Of a stretch of 64,000 bases of DNA, positions 25,632 through 34,872 are shown piece by piece (within the stretch, counting starts at the first letter, position 1; the number at the start of each line of letters is the position of its first letter). A program made the translations under genes and the position numbers. The notes beneath the pieces are model-generated. The model saw only the letters and a program-made list of their open reading frames with translations, was not told the DNA's origin and searched no databases. The stretch is from Paenibacillus sp. RC67. Lineage in GTDB: Bacteria > Bacillota > Bacilli > Paenibacillales > NBRC-103111. The stretch is taken from NCBI RefSeq assembly GCF_030020805.1, contig NZ_CP125098.1, forward strand, positions 1,778,001 through 1,842,000, given 5' to 3'.

Positions 25632-26906
25632 ATGGCAAACGACGTTTCGGAAATAGTCCACCATATATTGCTATTGTTAATATTAATTCTTACATTAGGG
25701 ATGATTTTTGGAAGAGTCGCCGGTAAATTGAAGCTGCCCGATGTCGCTTTGTTTCTTATTGCAGGCATCATTGTAGGCCAAGGGCTGCATTGGGTATCTG
25801 AGACAAGCAGCTCATTGACGAATCAATTTATTTTGACGATAGGCTCTGTACTGATTTTGTTTGATGGGGGACGCAACATCCGGCTGTCCGGACTGAAAAA
25901 GGTATGGATAACCGTCACGTTATTGAGCGTGCCAGGAGTATTAATTACTTGCGGAGTGGTCGCAATTGCAGCCCATTGGCTGCTAGGCATTCCGTTATTA
26001 TATGCTGTGCTGCTTGGGGCTATTATTTCCTCCACAGATCCTGCGACTTTAATCCCTGTGTTCAAGCAGGTGACGATCCGAACGAAAGTGAGAGAGACTG
26101 TAGAAAGTGAATCCGCATTTAATGATGCGACAGGCTCGATTCTAACCTTTACTGTGTTGGCTATTGTTACGGGGAGCCAAGCATTCTCCATTGTTGGGAG
26201 TGTGAAGGAGTTTCTAGTTACGGCTGTCGGCGGTATAGTGGTCGGTGCCGTGATTGGAATGGTGTTGGCCTTTGTAACCGCCCATTTGAAGCTTGGCTGG
26301 TTCCGTGATTATGCCACCATTGCGCTCGTCGTAACAGCTCTGGGCTCCTACTGGGTAGGAGATACACTGCATGTCAGCGGATTTATGGCGACCTTTACGG
26401 CTGGCCTTGTCTGGGGCAACTCGGATGTGTTCAGGCTGGATATGAACGACAAGCTGCATGAGATGGGCCATTTTAGCGAAAATATGACCGTAATCATGCG
26501 TATGCTAATCTTTATTCTGCTCGGTAGCCAGGTTAACTTTCAAGTGATTTGGGCGCATTTGTGGCCAAGCTTAGCTGTCATCGCTGTATTTATGCTAATT
26601 GCTAGACCGTTGGCTGTGCTAGCCTGTACACTTCCTGACCGCAGAGCCAAGTGGAGCTGGAGAGAGATCGTGTTCATGTTCTGGGTCCGTGAGACTGGGG
26701 TTATTCCGGCCGCATTATCAGGCATGGTGGCGGGGCTAGGAGTTCAGCACGCTGATGTGATCTCTTCCGTTACATTCTTGGCTGTCCTCTTAACCATTTT
26801 GCTGCAGGCAGGAACAACCGCGTTTGTCGCCAAAAAGCTCGGTATAGAGGAAACAAAGGGATCGACCGATGACCGATTGAATTCCGAGCCTAAACCGGCT
26901 GTCTGA
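25632..26906 (+). CDS. CPA1-type monovalent cation/proton antiporter
   Basis: 424 residues with 11-13 membrane segments, a Na+(K+)/H+ antiporter of the CPA1/NhaP type. The ion-binding region is visible as ISSTDPATLIPVF and ESAFNDATGSILTF, which carry the ND/DxxS-type acidic residues. No C-terminal RCK domain is present; the tail after the last helix is short (KKLGIEETKGSTDD). It sits 62 bases after ktrA and is probably the third gene of the riboswitch-controlled operon. ATG at 25632 follows GGAG and GAAAGG. Its 3' end overlaps the converging LysR gene by 17 bases. Confidence 0.85.
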   Translation: MANDVSEIVHHILLLLILILTLGMIFGRVAGKLKLPDVALFLIAGIIVGQGLHWVSETSSSLTNQFILTIGSVLILFDGGRNIRLSGLKKVWITVTLLSVPGVLITCGVVAIAAHWLLGIPLLYAVLLGAIISSTDPATLIPVFKQVTIRTKVRETVESESAFNDATGSILTFTVLAIVTGSQAFSIVGSVKEFLVTAVGGIVVGAVIGMVLAFVTAHLKLGWFRDYATIALVVTALGSYWVGDTLHVSGFMATFTAGLVWGNSDVFRLDMNDKLHEMGHFSENMTVIMRMLIFILLGSQVNFQVIWAHLWPSLAVIAVFMLIARPLAVLACTLPDRRAKWSWREIVFMFWVRETGVIPAALSGMVAGLGVQHADVISSVTFLAVLLTILLQAGTTAFVAKKLGIEETKGSTDDRLNSEPKPAV

Positions 26907-27789
26907 AAAATTCCTTGGCTTTCTCTATGAAACGTTCCGCTGATGGATGATGGACTACCTCTTCTGTGAATAGCAGGGAGGTCGTTCTTGTCATTTGCTC
27001 TAATGAAGGAATAAAACGAACGACCAGCTCGTTATCTTTGACTAGGTTGCTTCGCAAGTACGATTCCGGCAGCAGCGTCGCTGTCTTGCAGGTAGATACA
27101 AGACGGATGATCGCCTCGAACGAGTCAATCTCCATTTTAACGTCGGGTTGGACCGCATAACGGTGAAACATTTCATCCATTAAAATGCGATACCAGGTTC
27201 CGCGAGAAAATAGGATCATGGGCAGCTCATGCAGGTCGCTGATTTCAATAGAAGCTTTATCTACAAAAGGATGCCCAAGCGGCAGGACAAGGCATAAATG
27301 ATCGTCAAACAAAGGTACGCATTTAAGTCCCGGATGCTCGATTTTGGAAGCGACAAGACCAATATCCACTTTCCGTTCTTTTACCATGGGAACAATTTCG
27401 TGAGTCTTGCCTGTTACGGCTTTAATATCGGTATTGGGGTAATTCTTAGTATAGATCGTAATGAGATCCGGAAGTGTCGATTGGAGCGTTGTCAGGCTGG
27501 CGCCGATAATAATGCTTGCGGGCTTAATAGTTGTTTTGAATTCCTCGATGGAGCGCATCAGCTTTCTTTCCAGATGCCGCTGCTCGATAGCGTGTTCGTA
27601 AACGATTTGGCCTGCCTTGGTAATTTCCAGCCGTTTCCCTTTGCGGATGAAAAGATCTACCTCGAGCTCTTCTTCCAGCCTCATGATTTTACGCGAAAGG
27701 GCAGGCTGGGATATATTGAGCACTTGAGACGCTTTGTTCAAGCTTTCCAGCTCGACAACCTTGGCGAAAATATCGATATTTTCCAGCAA
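26890..27789 (-). CDS. LysR family transcriptional regulator
   Basis: About 299 residues. The N-terminal winged helix-turn-helix is typical: ENIDIFAKVVELESLNKASQVLNISQPALSRKIMRLEEELEVDLF. The rest is a periplasmic-binding-like ligand domain (PASIIIGASLTTLQ ...). A TTG at 27789 preceded by GAAGGGA fits the family start (MLENIDIF); an ATG at 27807 gives six more residues but no ribosome site. It is divergent from sdhCAB, with about 300 bases between, so it may regulate succinate dehydrogenase, its own gene, or both. Effector unknown. Confidence 0.88.
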   Translation of the reverse strand: MLENIDIFAKVVELESLNKASQVLNISQPALSRKIMRLEEELEVDLFIRKGKRLEITKAGQIVYEHAIEQRHLERKLMRSIEEFKTTIKPASIIIGASLTTLQSTLPDLITIYTKNYPNTDIKAVTGKTHEIVPMVKERKVDIGLVASKIEHPGLKCVPLFDDHLCLVLPLGHPFVDKASIEISDLHELPMILFSRGTWYRILMDEMFHRYAVQPDVKMEIDSFEAIIRLVSTCKTATLLPESYLRSNLVKDNELVVRFIPSLEQMTRTTSLLFTEEVVHHPSAERFIEKAKEFFRQPV

Positions 27790-27996
27790 AAAAATCCCTT
27801 CTTTCATAAAAATGGTTTCTTATTGTGATTAAGTTTATAGCATATGTCAAAACTGAATAAGAGTATATAAATAATCGGCACTTCCATTATAAGCGATAAT
27901 GGAGTACTATGGTGTATGTCACTTATCGTTCACATTTTTTCAACAGGACTGCATAAAAATTTGTCGATTCATGGAAAATAGGCGTAGCGAATCATG

Positions 27997-28025
27997 TTGA
28001 CGCTTGTTTCTTGCGGGAGTACAAT
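27997..28025 (+). promoter_or_regulatory. promoter of sdhCAB
   Basis: TTGACG at 27997-28002, a 17-base spacer and TACAAT at 28020-28025, about 65 bases ahead of sdhC. The remaining gap toward the LysR gene is AT-rich without a clear palindrome. Confidence 0.75.
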
Positions 28026-28091
28026 GAAAAATGGTTTGTCAATGATGTGAACTGAAAAATCTACATACTTTTGAGGGGGGAAAGGATTTCA

Positions 28092-28742
28092 ATGTTTCGT
28101 AATTCGTATTTTTCACGCAAGCTGCATTCATTGCTTGGTGTAATCCCGGTCGGCTTCTTCCTGATCGAGCACCTGCTAACGAACTACTCGGCAACTAAAG
28201 GCCCTGAGAAGTTCATGGAACATGTGAATTGGCTTCATGATTTGCCTTTAATGCTGCTTTTGGAAATTGTAGGGATATGGCTTCCTTTGTTGTATCACGC
28301 AGTATATGGTTTGTATGTTGCTTATACAGCGAGAAATAACGTATCCAACTACGGTTATTTCCGTAACCAAATGTTTTTCTTGCAACGCGTAACTGGAGTC
28401 ATTACGTTCTTGTTCGTGGCGTTTCACTTTTTCCAAACACGCCTGCAAATCACTTTGGGCTTGCCGCAGGATGAAATCGGGATTCAAATGCATAACATTG
28501 CTTCGAACTCGTTATTCTTCGTGCTTTACTGTATTGGGATTGTGTCCGCGGTATTCCATTTCAGCAACGGAATGTGGTCATTCTTAGTTAGCTGGGGGAT
28601 AACTATTGGTCCACGGGCGCAACGGGTATCCACCGTTATCTGGATGGTTGTTTTCGTTGTTATGTCAATCATGTTTATCATGTCTCTGAGCGCGTTTGTT
28701 AATCCGGAATTCCAAAGCGTGCCGCAGATGACTAAAGGTTAA
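28092..28742 (+). CDS. sdhC: succinate dehydrogenase cytochrome b558 subunit SdhC
   Basis: 216 residues, the five-helix di-heme membrane anchor of Gram-positive succinate:menaquinone reductase. Heme-ligand histidines are seen in the helices (SRKLHSLLGVIPVGFFLIEHLLTNY, LLYHAVYGLY, FVAFHFFQTRL, AVFHFSNGMWSF). It carries electrons from SdhB to menaquinone across the membrane. GGGGGGAAAGGA and ATG at 28092 set the start. First gene of sdhCAB, spaced 16 bases from sdhA. Confidence 0.93.
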   Translation: MFRNSYFSRKLHSLLGVIPVGFFLIEHLLTNYSATKGPEKFMEHVNWLHDLPLMLLLEIVGIWLPLLYHAVYGLYVAYTARNNVSNYGYFRNQMFFLQRVTGVITFLFVAFHFFQTRLQITLGLPQDEIGIQMHNIASNSLFFVLYCIGIVSAVFHFSNGMWSFLVSWGITIGPRAQRVSTVIWMVVFVVMSIMFIMSLSAFVNPEFQSVPQMTKG

Positions 28743-28758
28743 GGAGGAGTGAACAACA

Positions 28759-30516
28759 ATGGCTAATCAAAAAGTTATCGTAGTCGGTGGAGGTTTGGCC
28801 GGGTTAATGGCTACCATTAAAGCCGCAGAAGCCGGGGTTCACGTAAGCCTGTTCTCTTTGGTTCCTGTGAAACGTTCCCACTCTGTTTGCGCACAAGGCG
28901 GTATTAATGGAGCGGTGAATACGAAAGGTGAAGGCGACTCCACTTGGGAGCACTTTGACGATACAGTATATGGTGGAGACTTTCTTGCCAACCAGCCTCC
29001 TGTAAAAGCAATGTGTGATGCTGCACCTGGTATTATCCACTTGATGGACCGTATGGGGGTTATGTTTAACCGTACGCCGGAGGGCTTGCTTGATTTCCGC
29101 CGTTTCGGGGGAACACAATATCACCGTACCGCATTTGCCGGCGCTACAACAGGCCAACAATTGCTATATGCATTGGATGAGCAAGTACGTCGTTGGGAAA
29201 CTGCTGGTCTTGTTACGAAATATGAGCACTATGAGTTCCTTGGAGCCGTAGTTGATGACGATGGCGTCTGCCGAGGCGTGTCTGCTCAAGATCTTCGCAG
29301 CATGGAAATTTTGACGTTCGGTGCCGATGCCGTTATTCTTGCATCCGGTGGTCCAGGCATTATCTTTGGTAAAACGACGAACTCCGTTATTAATACTGGA
29401 ACGGCTGCGAGTGCGGTTTACCAGCAAGGCGTTAACTATGCAAATGGTGAGTTCATTCAAATCCACCCTACAGCGATTCCAGGCGATGACAAGCTGCGCT
29501 TGATGTCTGAATCTGCACGTGGTGAAGGCGGTCGTATTTGGACTTATAAAGACGGTAAGCCTTGGTACTTCCTTGAGGAAAAATATCCTGCATACGGAAA
29601 CCTAGTGCCTCGGGATATCGCGACTCGTGAAATTTTCGCAGTCTGCGTTGACCAGAAGCTTGGTATTAATGGCGAAAACATGGTTTACCTTGACCTTTCC
29701 CATAAAGATCCGCATGAATTGGATGTTAAACTAGGCGGTATTATCGAAATCTATGAGAAATTCATGGGCGACGATCCGCGTAAAATTCCAATGAAAATTT
29801 TCCCTGCCGTTCACTATTCGATGGGCGGAATGTGGGTTGACTTTAACCAAATGACTAACATCCCGGGCTTGTTCGCCTGTGGTGAGTGCGAGTATCAATA
29901 CCACGGTGCTAACCGTTTGGGAGCGAACTCGCTGTTGTCTGCTATTTATGGCGGTATGATTACGGGTCCTAAAGCGATTGAATACATTAAAGGTTTGAAC
30001 AAGCATGTAGATGACATCTCCTCCTCCATCTTCGACCGTGAGAAGAAGAAGCAAACCGACAAATACGAAGGCTTGCTGAAAATGGAAGGTAAGGAAAATG
30101 CGTACGTGATTCACAAAGAGCTTGGTGAGTGGATGACTAACAACATGACCGTTGTTCGTTACAACAAGAAGCTGGAAGAAACCATTGCCAAAATCAATGA
30201 ATTGAAGCAGCGCTACCGCAACATCAGCATGACGGATACAGCTCGTTGGAACAACCAAGGCGTAGCGTTCACACGTCAGCTGTGGAACATGCTGGAGCTG
30301 TCCCATGCGATGACTTTGGGTGCTTTGCTGCGTAACGAGAGCCGCGGCGCTCACTACAAACCAGATTTCCCTGAGCGTAACGATGAAGACTTCTTGAAAA
30401 CGACGAAAGCCAAATGGACACCAGATGGCCCGACTATCGAATGGGAAGATGTAGACACATCGTTGATCAAGCCGCGTAAACGCGACTACTCGACAGACAA
30501 GAAGGGAGGACATTAA
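28759..30516 (+). CDS. sdhA: succinate dehydrogenase flavoprotein subunit SdhA
   Basis: 585 residues. The N-terminal FAD motif is VVGGGLAGLMATIKAAEAG; His41 in RSHSVCAQGGIN is the expected site of covalent FAD attachment. The active-site region has SESARGEGGRIWT and the substrate-binding HYSMGGMWVD plus HGANRLGANSLLSAIYGG. It oxidises succinate to fumarate in the citric acid cycle and passes electrons to SdhB. AAGGAGGAGTG precedes the ATG; the stop is 2 bases from sdhB. Confidence 0.96.
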   Translation: MANQKVIVVGGGLAGLMATIKAAEAGVHVSLFSLVPVKRSHSVCAQGGINGAVNTKGEGDSTWEHFDDTVYGGDFLANQPPVKAMCDAAPGIIHLMDRMGVMFNRTPEGLLDFRRFGGTQYHRTAFAGATTGQQLLYALDEQVRRWETAGLVTKYEHYEFLGAVVDDDGVCRGVSAQDLRSMEILTFGADAVILASGGPGIIFGKTTNSVINTGTAASAVYQQGVNYANGEFIQIHPTAIPGDDKLRLMSESARGEGGRIWTYKDGKPWYFLEEKYPAYGNLVPRDIATREIFAVCVDQKLGINGENMVYLDLSHKDPHELDVKLGGIIEIYEKFMGDDPRKIPMKIFPAVHYSMGGMWVDFNQMTNIPGLFACGECEYQYHGANRLGANSLLSAIYGGMITGPKAIEYIKGLNKHVDDISSSIFDREKKKQTDKYEGLLKMEGKENAYVIHKELGEWMTNNMTVVRYNKKLEETIAKINELKQRYRNISMTDTARWNNQGVAFTRQLWNMLELSHAMTLGALLRNESRGAHYKPDFPERNDEDFLKTTKAKWTPDGPTIEWEDVDTSLIKPRKRDYSTDKKGGH

Positions 30517-30518
30517 TC

Positions 30519-31283
30519 ATGGCAGAAACGAATACGACCAACAAAAAGGTTAAATTCATTGTTACCCGTCAAGATTCACCTGAGAGCAAGCCTTATACCG
30601 AGGAGTTCGAAGTCCCGTATCGCCCTAACATGAACGTCATCAGTGCATTGATGGAAGTGCAGCGGAATCCGGTAAATGCTAGCGGCGGCAAAACGACGCC
30701 GGTATGTTGGGAATCGAACTGCTTGGAGGAAGTATGCGGCGCATGTTCGATGGTCATTAACGGCAAGCCGCGCCAAGCTTGTTCTGCGCTTGTAGACAAG
30801 CTGGAGCAGCCGGTTCGTATCGCGCCAATGAGTACTTTCCCTGTCGTTCGTGACTTGGTTATTAATCGTGAGCGTATGTTCTCCGCTTTGAAGCGTGTTA
30901 AAGCTTGGATTCCTATCGATGGTACGTACGATTTGGGTCCTGGACCACGTATGGCGGAATCCAAACGTCAATGGGCTTACGAGCTGTCCAAATGTATGAC
31001 CTGTGGTGTTTGTCTTGAATCTTGTCCGAACGTAAACGATAAAACGACGTTTATCGGACCTGCAGCCGTGTCTCAAGTGCGTCTGTTCAATGCTCATCCA
31101 ACAGGTGAGATGAACGCAGCTGAGCGTCTGCAAACCCTGATGGAAGATGGCGGTATCGAGGGCTGCGGTAACTCGCAGAACTGTGTGCGCTCATGTCCTA
31201 AAGGCATTCCATTGACAACTTCGATTGCTGCAATGAACTTGGATACAACAAAGCAATTGTTCAAAAACTGGCTTGGTATGTAG
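30519..31283 (+). CDS. sdhB: succinate dehydrogenase iron-sulfur subunit SdhB
   Basis: 254 residues with the three cluster sites in order: [2Fe-2S] in CLEEVCGACSMVINGKPRQAC, [4Fe-4S] in CMTCGVCLESCP and the [3Fe-4S] set in CGNSQNCVRSCPKG. It carries electrons from the flavin of SdhA to the hemes of SdhC. AAGGGAGGA inside the end of sdhA is its ribosome site, so the two are closely coupled. The YutM/YutI carriers elsewhere in the window are plausible suppliers of its clusters. Confidence 0.96.
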   Translation: MAETNTTNKKVKFIVTRQDSPESKPYTEEFEVPYRPNMNVISALMEVQRNPVNASGGKTTPVCWESNCLEEVCGACSMVINGKPRQACSALVDKLEQPVRIAPMSTFPVVRDLVINRERMFSALKRVKAWIPIDGTYDLGPGPRMAESKRQWAYELSKCMTCGVCLESCPNVNDKTTFIGPAAVSQVRLFNAHPTGEMNAAERLQTLMEDGGIEGCGNSQNCVRSCPKGIPLTTSIAAMNLDTTKQLFKNWLGM

Positions 31284-31303
31284 TCTTATCTATTCATTCA
31301 ATC

Positions 31304-31345
31304 AAAAGCCCTTTTGTGAGCTTAATACTCATAGAAGGGCTTTTC
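31304..31345 (+). terminator. terminator of sdhCAB
   Basis: AAAAGCCCTT pairs with AAGGGCTTTT, with an inner GAG/CTC pairing. Confidence 0.85.
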
Positions 31346-31407
31346 TGCATAGAAAGACGGCGTTAGAAAAAAAGGATTGACTGGATGCTGTTTATTGAAT
31401 ACAATTT

Positions 31408-31437
31408 ATTTAAACGTTTTAATTGAAACGTTTAAAT
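31408..31437. promoter_or_regulatory. palindromic operator of the LacI-type regulator
   Basis: A 30-base inverted repeat with 14 of 15 positions symmetric. Each half holds AAACGTTT, the core typical of LacI/GalR operators. It lies 21 bases ahead of the regulator start, so autoregulation is likely. Confidence 0.7.
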
Positions 31438-31457
31438 AACAATTAAAGGAAATGGCT

Positions 31458-32519
31458 ATGAGCAAACACCGTTCCGTTACAATTGTAGACATAGCAGAAG
31501 CCGTCGGAGTCTCCATTGCTACCGTATCCAATGTATTGAACCGCCGTAAGGTTCCTATGTCGGAGGAAACAATTCGCAAAGTTGAGAAAGCCGCTGAGGA
31601 GCTAGGATACCGTCGTAATGTAATGGCGGCCAGCTTAAGCCGTAAGAAGTCCAATGAGTTAGGCTTAATCGTTCCTGGCTATATCGGTTATTACGGTCTT
31701 TTTGCTGAAGAGATGGAGCGTACAGCGCATAGGTTCGGCTACCATATGTCTGTCTTTTCCGCCGGAGGCTATGATCCTGATATGGAGAAAAGGCATCTGG
31801 AGGTGCTACTGCAGCGCAGGGTAGACGGACTCTTCTGTCATGGTCTTGCCATGTCTACAGAAACGACCAGACAGATTGTCAGCGATGGAACGCCTCTTGT
31901 CTTATTCAATGGTTGGAATTGGCCCGAGGATATCGCTATTGGCGCTGTCAATCTTGATTTTGCCGAAGGCTGTGTCATGGCGGTCAAGCATTTAGTGGAA
32001 CAGGGCTGCCGAACGCTGTTTTATTTGGAAAGGACAAGAGCTCACGAGACGAATAAGCAGCGGTTGCTTGGTTTTCAAACTGGGATTGCTCAAGCAGGCG
32101 ATAACATTTCTGCTTATGTCATTGATGGAGACAAGCAGCCGATTCAGGAGCTCGTTCGGAAGACGAAGGAAATGAGCGGAGGCAAGGGTCCGGTTGGAAT
32201 TCTCGCTTTTGACGATTTGGTAGCGCTTCGATTCATGTCGGCAGCTATTGAGCAAGGAATTCGGGTACCGGAGGATTATAAGATTCACGGAATCAATAAC
32301 GACATCATCTCCTCCTCCTGTTACCCTCAGCTGACGACCTTGGACATCCCGTACAGTCAGCAGGCACAATTAGCGATTCGTCTCATGCTTCGAGAGCTGG
32401 GAGAAGAGGAGAAGCTGGATAGGGCACCGCAGCTTGCGCAGCTGCCAGAACATGAAGAGCACGAAATCAAAATTCCATTGATACCTACGTTTCGAAAGTC
32501 TACCGCAGCAAAGCTTTAA
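31458..32519 (+). CDS. LacI family transcriptional regulator
   Basis: 353 residues. The N-terminal helix-turn-helix and hinge are classic: VTIVDIAEAVGVSIATVSNVLNRR and KVEKAAEELGYRRNVMAASL. The remaining part is the periplasmic-binding-like sugar sensor domain. The start at 31458 leaves 7 bases to AAAGGA; the ATG at 31452 would leave one. A palindromic operator lies at once upstream. The next gene is a GH88 hydrolase, so the ligand is probably an unsaturated uronate-containing oligosaccharide or its product; this is inference. Confidence 0.92.
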   Translation: MSKHRSVTIVDIAEAVGVSIATVSNVLNRRKVPMSEETIRKVEKAAEELGYRRNVMAASLSRKKSNELGLIVPGYIGYYGLFAEEMERTAHRFGYHMSVFSAGGYDPDMEKRHLEVLLQRRVDGLFCHGLAMSTETTRQIVSDGTPLVLFNGWNWPEDIAIGAVNLDFAEGCVMAVKHLVEQGCRTLFYLERTRAHETNKQRLLGFQTGIAQAGDNISAYVIDGDKQPIQELVRKTKEMSGGKGPVGILAFDDLVALRFMSAAIEQGIRVPEDYKIHGINNDIISSSCYPQLTTLDIPYSQQAQLAIRLMLRELGEEEKLDRAPQLAQLPEHEEHEIKIPLIPTFRKSTAAKL

Positions 32520-32576
32520 TGTGTTCATCGCAAAAACGGTGTATAGCAAAATGAAATGATTAGAGGAGAGATCAGG

Positions 32577-33707
32577 ATGAGTATGTGGCAGCAAGCAATT
32601 GAAGATGCAGTACAAAAGACGAGAGCGAATATTGAAAAATATAACGGTCAGTTCCCTCATGTAAGCAACGACGGGCGTTACTTGCTCAACGATAATACCG
32701 ATTGGACGGACGGCTTCTGGTCGGGGATTTTGTGGCTGTGCTATGAATATTCCGGTGATCCTGTATTTAAAGAAGCAGCTGAGCAAACGGTAGCGAGCTT
32801 CCGCAAACGGATGGACGCCAAAAGTCAAATCGATCATCACGATATCGGTTTCCTATACTCCCTGTCCTCCAAAGCACAATGGATCATTGAGCGTGATGAA
32901 GCGGCCAAACAGCTTACTATCGAAGCTGCAGATTGGTTGATGACTCGCTGGAGAGAAGAAGGTCAGTTCATTCAAGCATGGGGCCCTAAAGACGATCCTC
33001 AAAACGGCGGAAGAATCATTATCGACTGCATGATGAATTTGCCACTCCTGTACTGGGCTTATGAGCAAACAGGCGATGAGAAATATAGAGACGTTGCGAT
33101 TAAGCACGCCGATAAATCCCGCAGATTTTTGGTTCGCGGAGATGATTCTTCTTATCATACATTTTATTTCAATCCGGAAAATGGCGAGGCGATTCGCGGC
33201 GGCACGCATCAAGGCTATCAGGACGGCTCCACTTGGACTCGCGGACAAGCTTGGGGTGTGTACGGATTTGCGCTTTCCTACCACTATACGAAAAATCCGT
33301 TGTACCTCGAAACGTCGAAAAGAATGGCGCGCTTTTTCTTGGAAAGACTTCCTGAAGATGATGTTGTGTACTGGGACTTCAACGTTCCGATTCACGAAGG
33401 AACCGAACGGGACAGCTCTGCTTCAGCCATTACGGCTGCCGGCTTGATTGAACTGCTATCCCATCTGGATGCGGATGATGCAGACCGCAAGTTCCTGGAA
33501 GAAGGACTGGAGCGTTCTTTGAAAGGACTAATCAAAGGCTACGCTACTATCGGACAGCCTGATGCTGAAGGCTTCCTGGAGCACGGCTCCTACCATGTCC
33601 GCGGCAACAATGCGCCGGATGATTATATGATCTGGGGCGACTATTACTATCTGGAAGCTTTGGTACGTATGGAAAAAGGAATCAAGGGATATTGGTACGA
33701 AAGATAA
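32577..33707 (+). CDS. unsaturated glucuronyl hydrolase, GH88
   Basis: 376 residues, an (alpha/alpha)6-barrel hydrolase of family GH88. It hydrates the 4,5-unsaturated uronic acid left at the non-reducing end by polysaccharide lyases and so releases it. The two key aspartates of the family are seen as Asp89 (HHDIGF) and Asp150 (IIIDCMMN), matching Asp88/Asp149 of the Bacillus enzyme. The substrate could be heparinoid, hyaluronan, gellan or xanthan fragments. No signal peptide, so it acts inside the cell on imported oligosaccharides, though no transporter is adjacent. GAGGAGAGATCAGG and ATG at 32577 set the start. Confidence 0.92.
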   Translation: MSMWQQAIEDAVQKTRANIEKYNGQFPHVSNDGRYLLNDNTDWTDGFWSGILWLCYEYSGDPVFKEAAEQTVASFRKRMDAKSQIDHHDIGFLYSLSSKAQWIIERDEAAKQLTIEAADWLMTRWREEGQFIQAWGPKDDPQNGGRIIIDCMMNLPLLYWAYEQTGDEKYRDVAIKHADKSRRFLVRGDDSSYHTFYFNPENGEAIRGGTHQGYQDGSTWTRGQAWGVYGFALSYHYTKNPLYLETSKRMARFFLERLPEDDVVYWDFNVPIHEGTERDSSASAITAAGLIELLSHLDADDADRKFLEEGLERSLKGLIKGYATIGQPDAEGFLEHGSYHVRGNNAPDDYMIWGDYYYLEALVRMEKGIKGYWYER

Positions 33708-33741
33708 TCCTGCAATGACGATAATATAACAACATAAGCTA

Positions 33742-33804
33742 TAAAAAACAGGCACCCTCGCTCTGAGAGTGAAGCGTAAGCTTCATGCAAAGACTGAGGG
33801 GGCT
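33742..33804 (-). terminator. terminator of the CDF transporter gene
   Basis: On the minus strand CCCCCTC...GAGGGTG encloses an inner GAAGC/GCTTC hairpin, followed by CCTGTTTTTTAT. Confidence 0.65.
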
Positions 33805-33832
33805 GCTGCTTTAAAGTAAGAGATACAAGGTA

Positions 33833-34795
33833 TTAAACGGGTTTGAACTTGGTTTTTTCTTCCTCTTGATGGCGTAAAAACTCTTTGCCGTATTCGCCAT
33901 GCGGGTGAATATTAGCATTTTCCATCTGGATTGTAGAGTGTTCGATGCCGTATTTTTCTTTCAACGTTTCGTTTATGGCCAAAATAATGCAAAACGGTTG
34001 TATTTTATTATCGATGAATACGTGAGCGGTCAAGGAATAGTGATCGGAGGAAATGGCCCAGAAGTGCATTTCATGCACATCTTCAACGCCCTCTACCTGT
34101 GCGATTGCACTGCGGATTTCATCCAAGTTGAATCGATCCGGTACGGATTCCATCAGAATCATATAGGACTCTTTGATGATTTTCCAGCCGCCGATAAAGA
34201 TGATGCCGCCAATGACAACGCTGATTAACGGGTCGAACCACTGCAAGCCCGTAAAATAAATAAGCGTAGCTGAGATGATAACACCGACAGAGCTGAGCAA
34301 ATCCCCGATAAAGTGCCACAGCGCGCTCTGGACGTTCAAATTCTCTTCTTCCTTCATACTGCGGCTTAATACGACGGTCAGTACTACGTTGACCACAAGA
34401 CCTATGGAAGAGATAATGAGCATAAGCTTGAAATCAATCTCTTCGGGATGTAAGAATCGGCGAACCCCTTCGACAAAAATGCCGATGGCAATAATAGCGA
34501 GAGCTAGTCCATTCAAGAAGGAAGCGATGATTTCAAAACGTAAGTAGCCGAAGGTAAACCGGGCATTAGGTGGACGAGTAGCCAAATAAATGGCTACCAT
34601 GCTGAGTCCCAGCGCTAGCACGTCGGATATCATATGGGCTGAATCGGATAATAGAGCGAGCGAGTTGGAGAGAATCCCTCCAATAATTTCCACGATCGTA
34701 AAAAACAAAGTTAGGATTAGGGTAACCCATAATGTTTTCTTGGATTTGGATTGTTCTTTTACATGATGTAGATGATGGTAATCGTACTCTTTCAT
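33833..34795 (-). CDS. czcD: cation diffusion facilitator transporter (CzcD-like)
   Basis: 320 residues, six membrane helices plus a cytoplasmic C-terminal domain. The zinc-transport site is visible as SDSAHMISDVLAL (helix II) and HFIGDLLSSVG (helix V), the HxxxD pairs of Zn-type CDF proteins. It exports Zn2+, Co2+ or Cd2+ in exchange for H+ or K+. The N-terminal end is His-rich (DYHHLHHVKE), typical of zinc exporters. AGGCAGGTG precedes the ATG. Single gene facing the LacI/GH88 unit. Confidence 0.9.
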   Translation of the reverse strand: MKEYDYHHLHHVKEQSKSKKTLWVTLILTLFFTIVEIIGGILSNSLALLSDSAHMISDVLALGLSMVAIYLATRPPNARFTFGYLRFEIIASFLNGLALAIIAIGIFVEGVRRFLHPEEIDFKLMLIISSIGLVVNVVLTVVLSRSMKEEENLNVQSALWHFIGDLLSSVGVIISATLIYFTGLQWFDPLISVVIGGIIFIGGWKIIKESYMILMESVPDRFNLDEIRSAIAQVEGVEDVHEMHFWAISSDHYSLTAHVFIDNKIQPFCIILAINETLKEKYGIEHSTIQMENANIHPHGEYGKEFLRHQEEEKTKFKPV

Positions 34796-34872
34796 CTATG
34801 TTCACCTGCCTTAGTTGATAATTTTCTATGTTCGGATTATACGTCAAGTCCGGAATTTTGGCAAATACTTTA

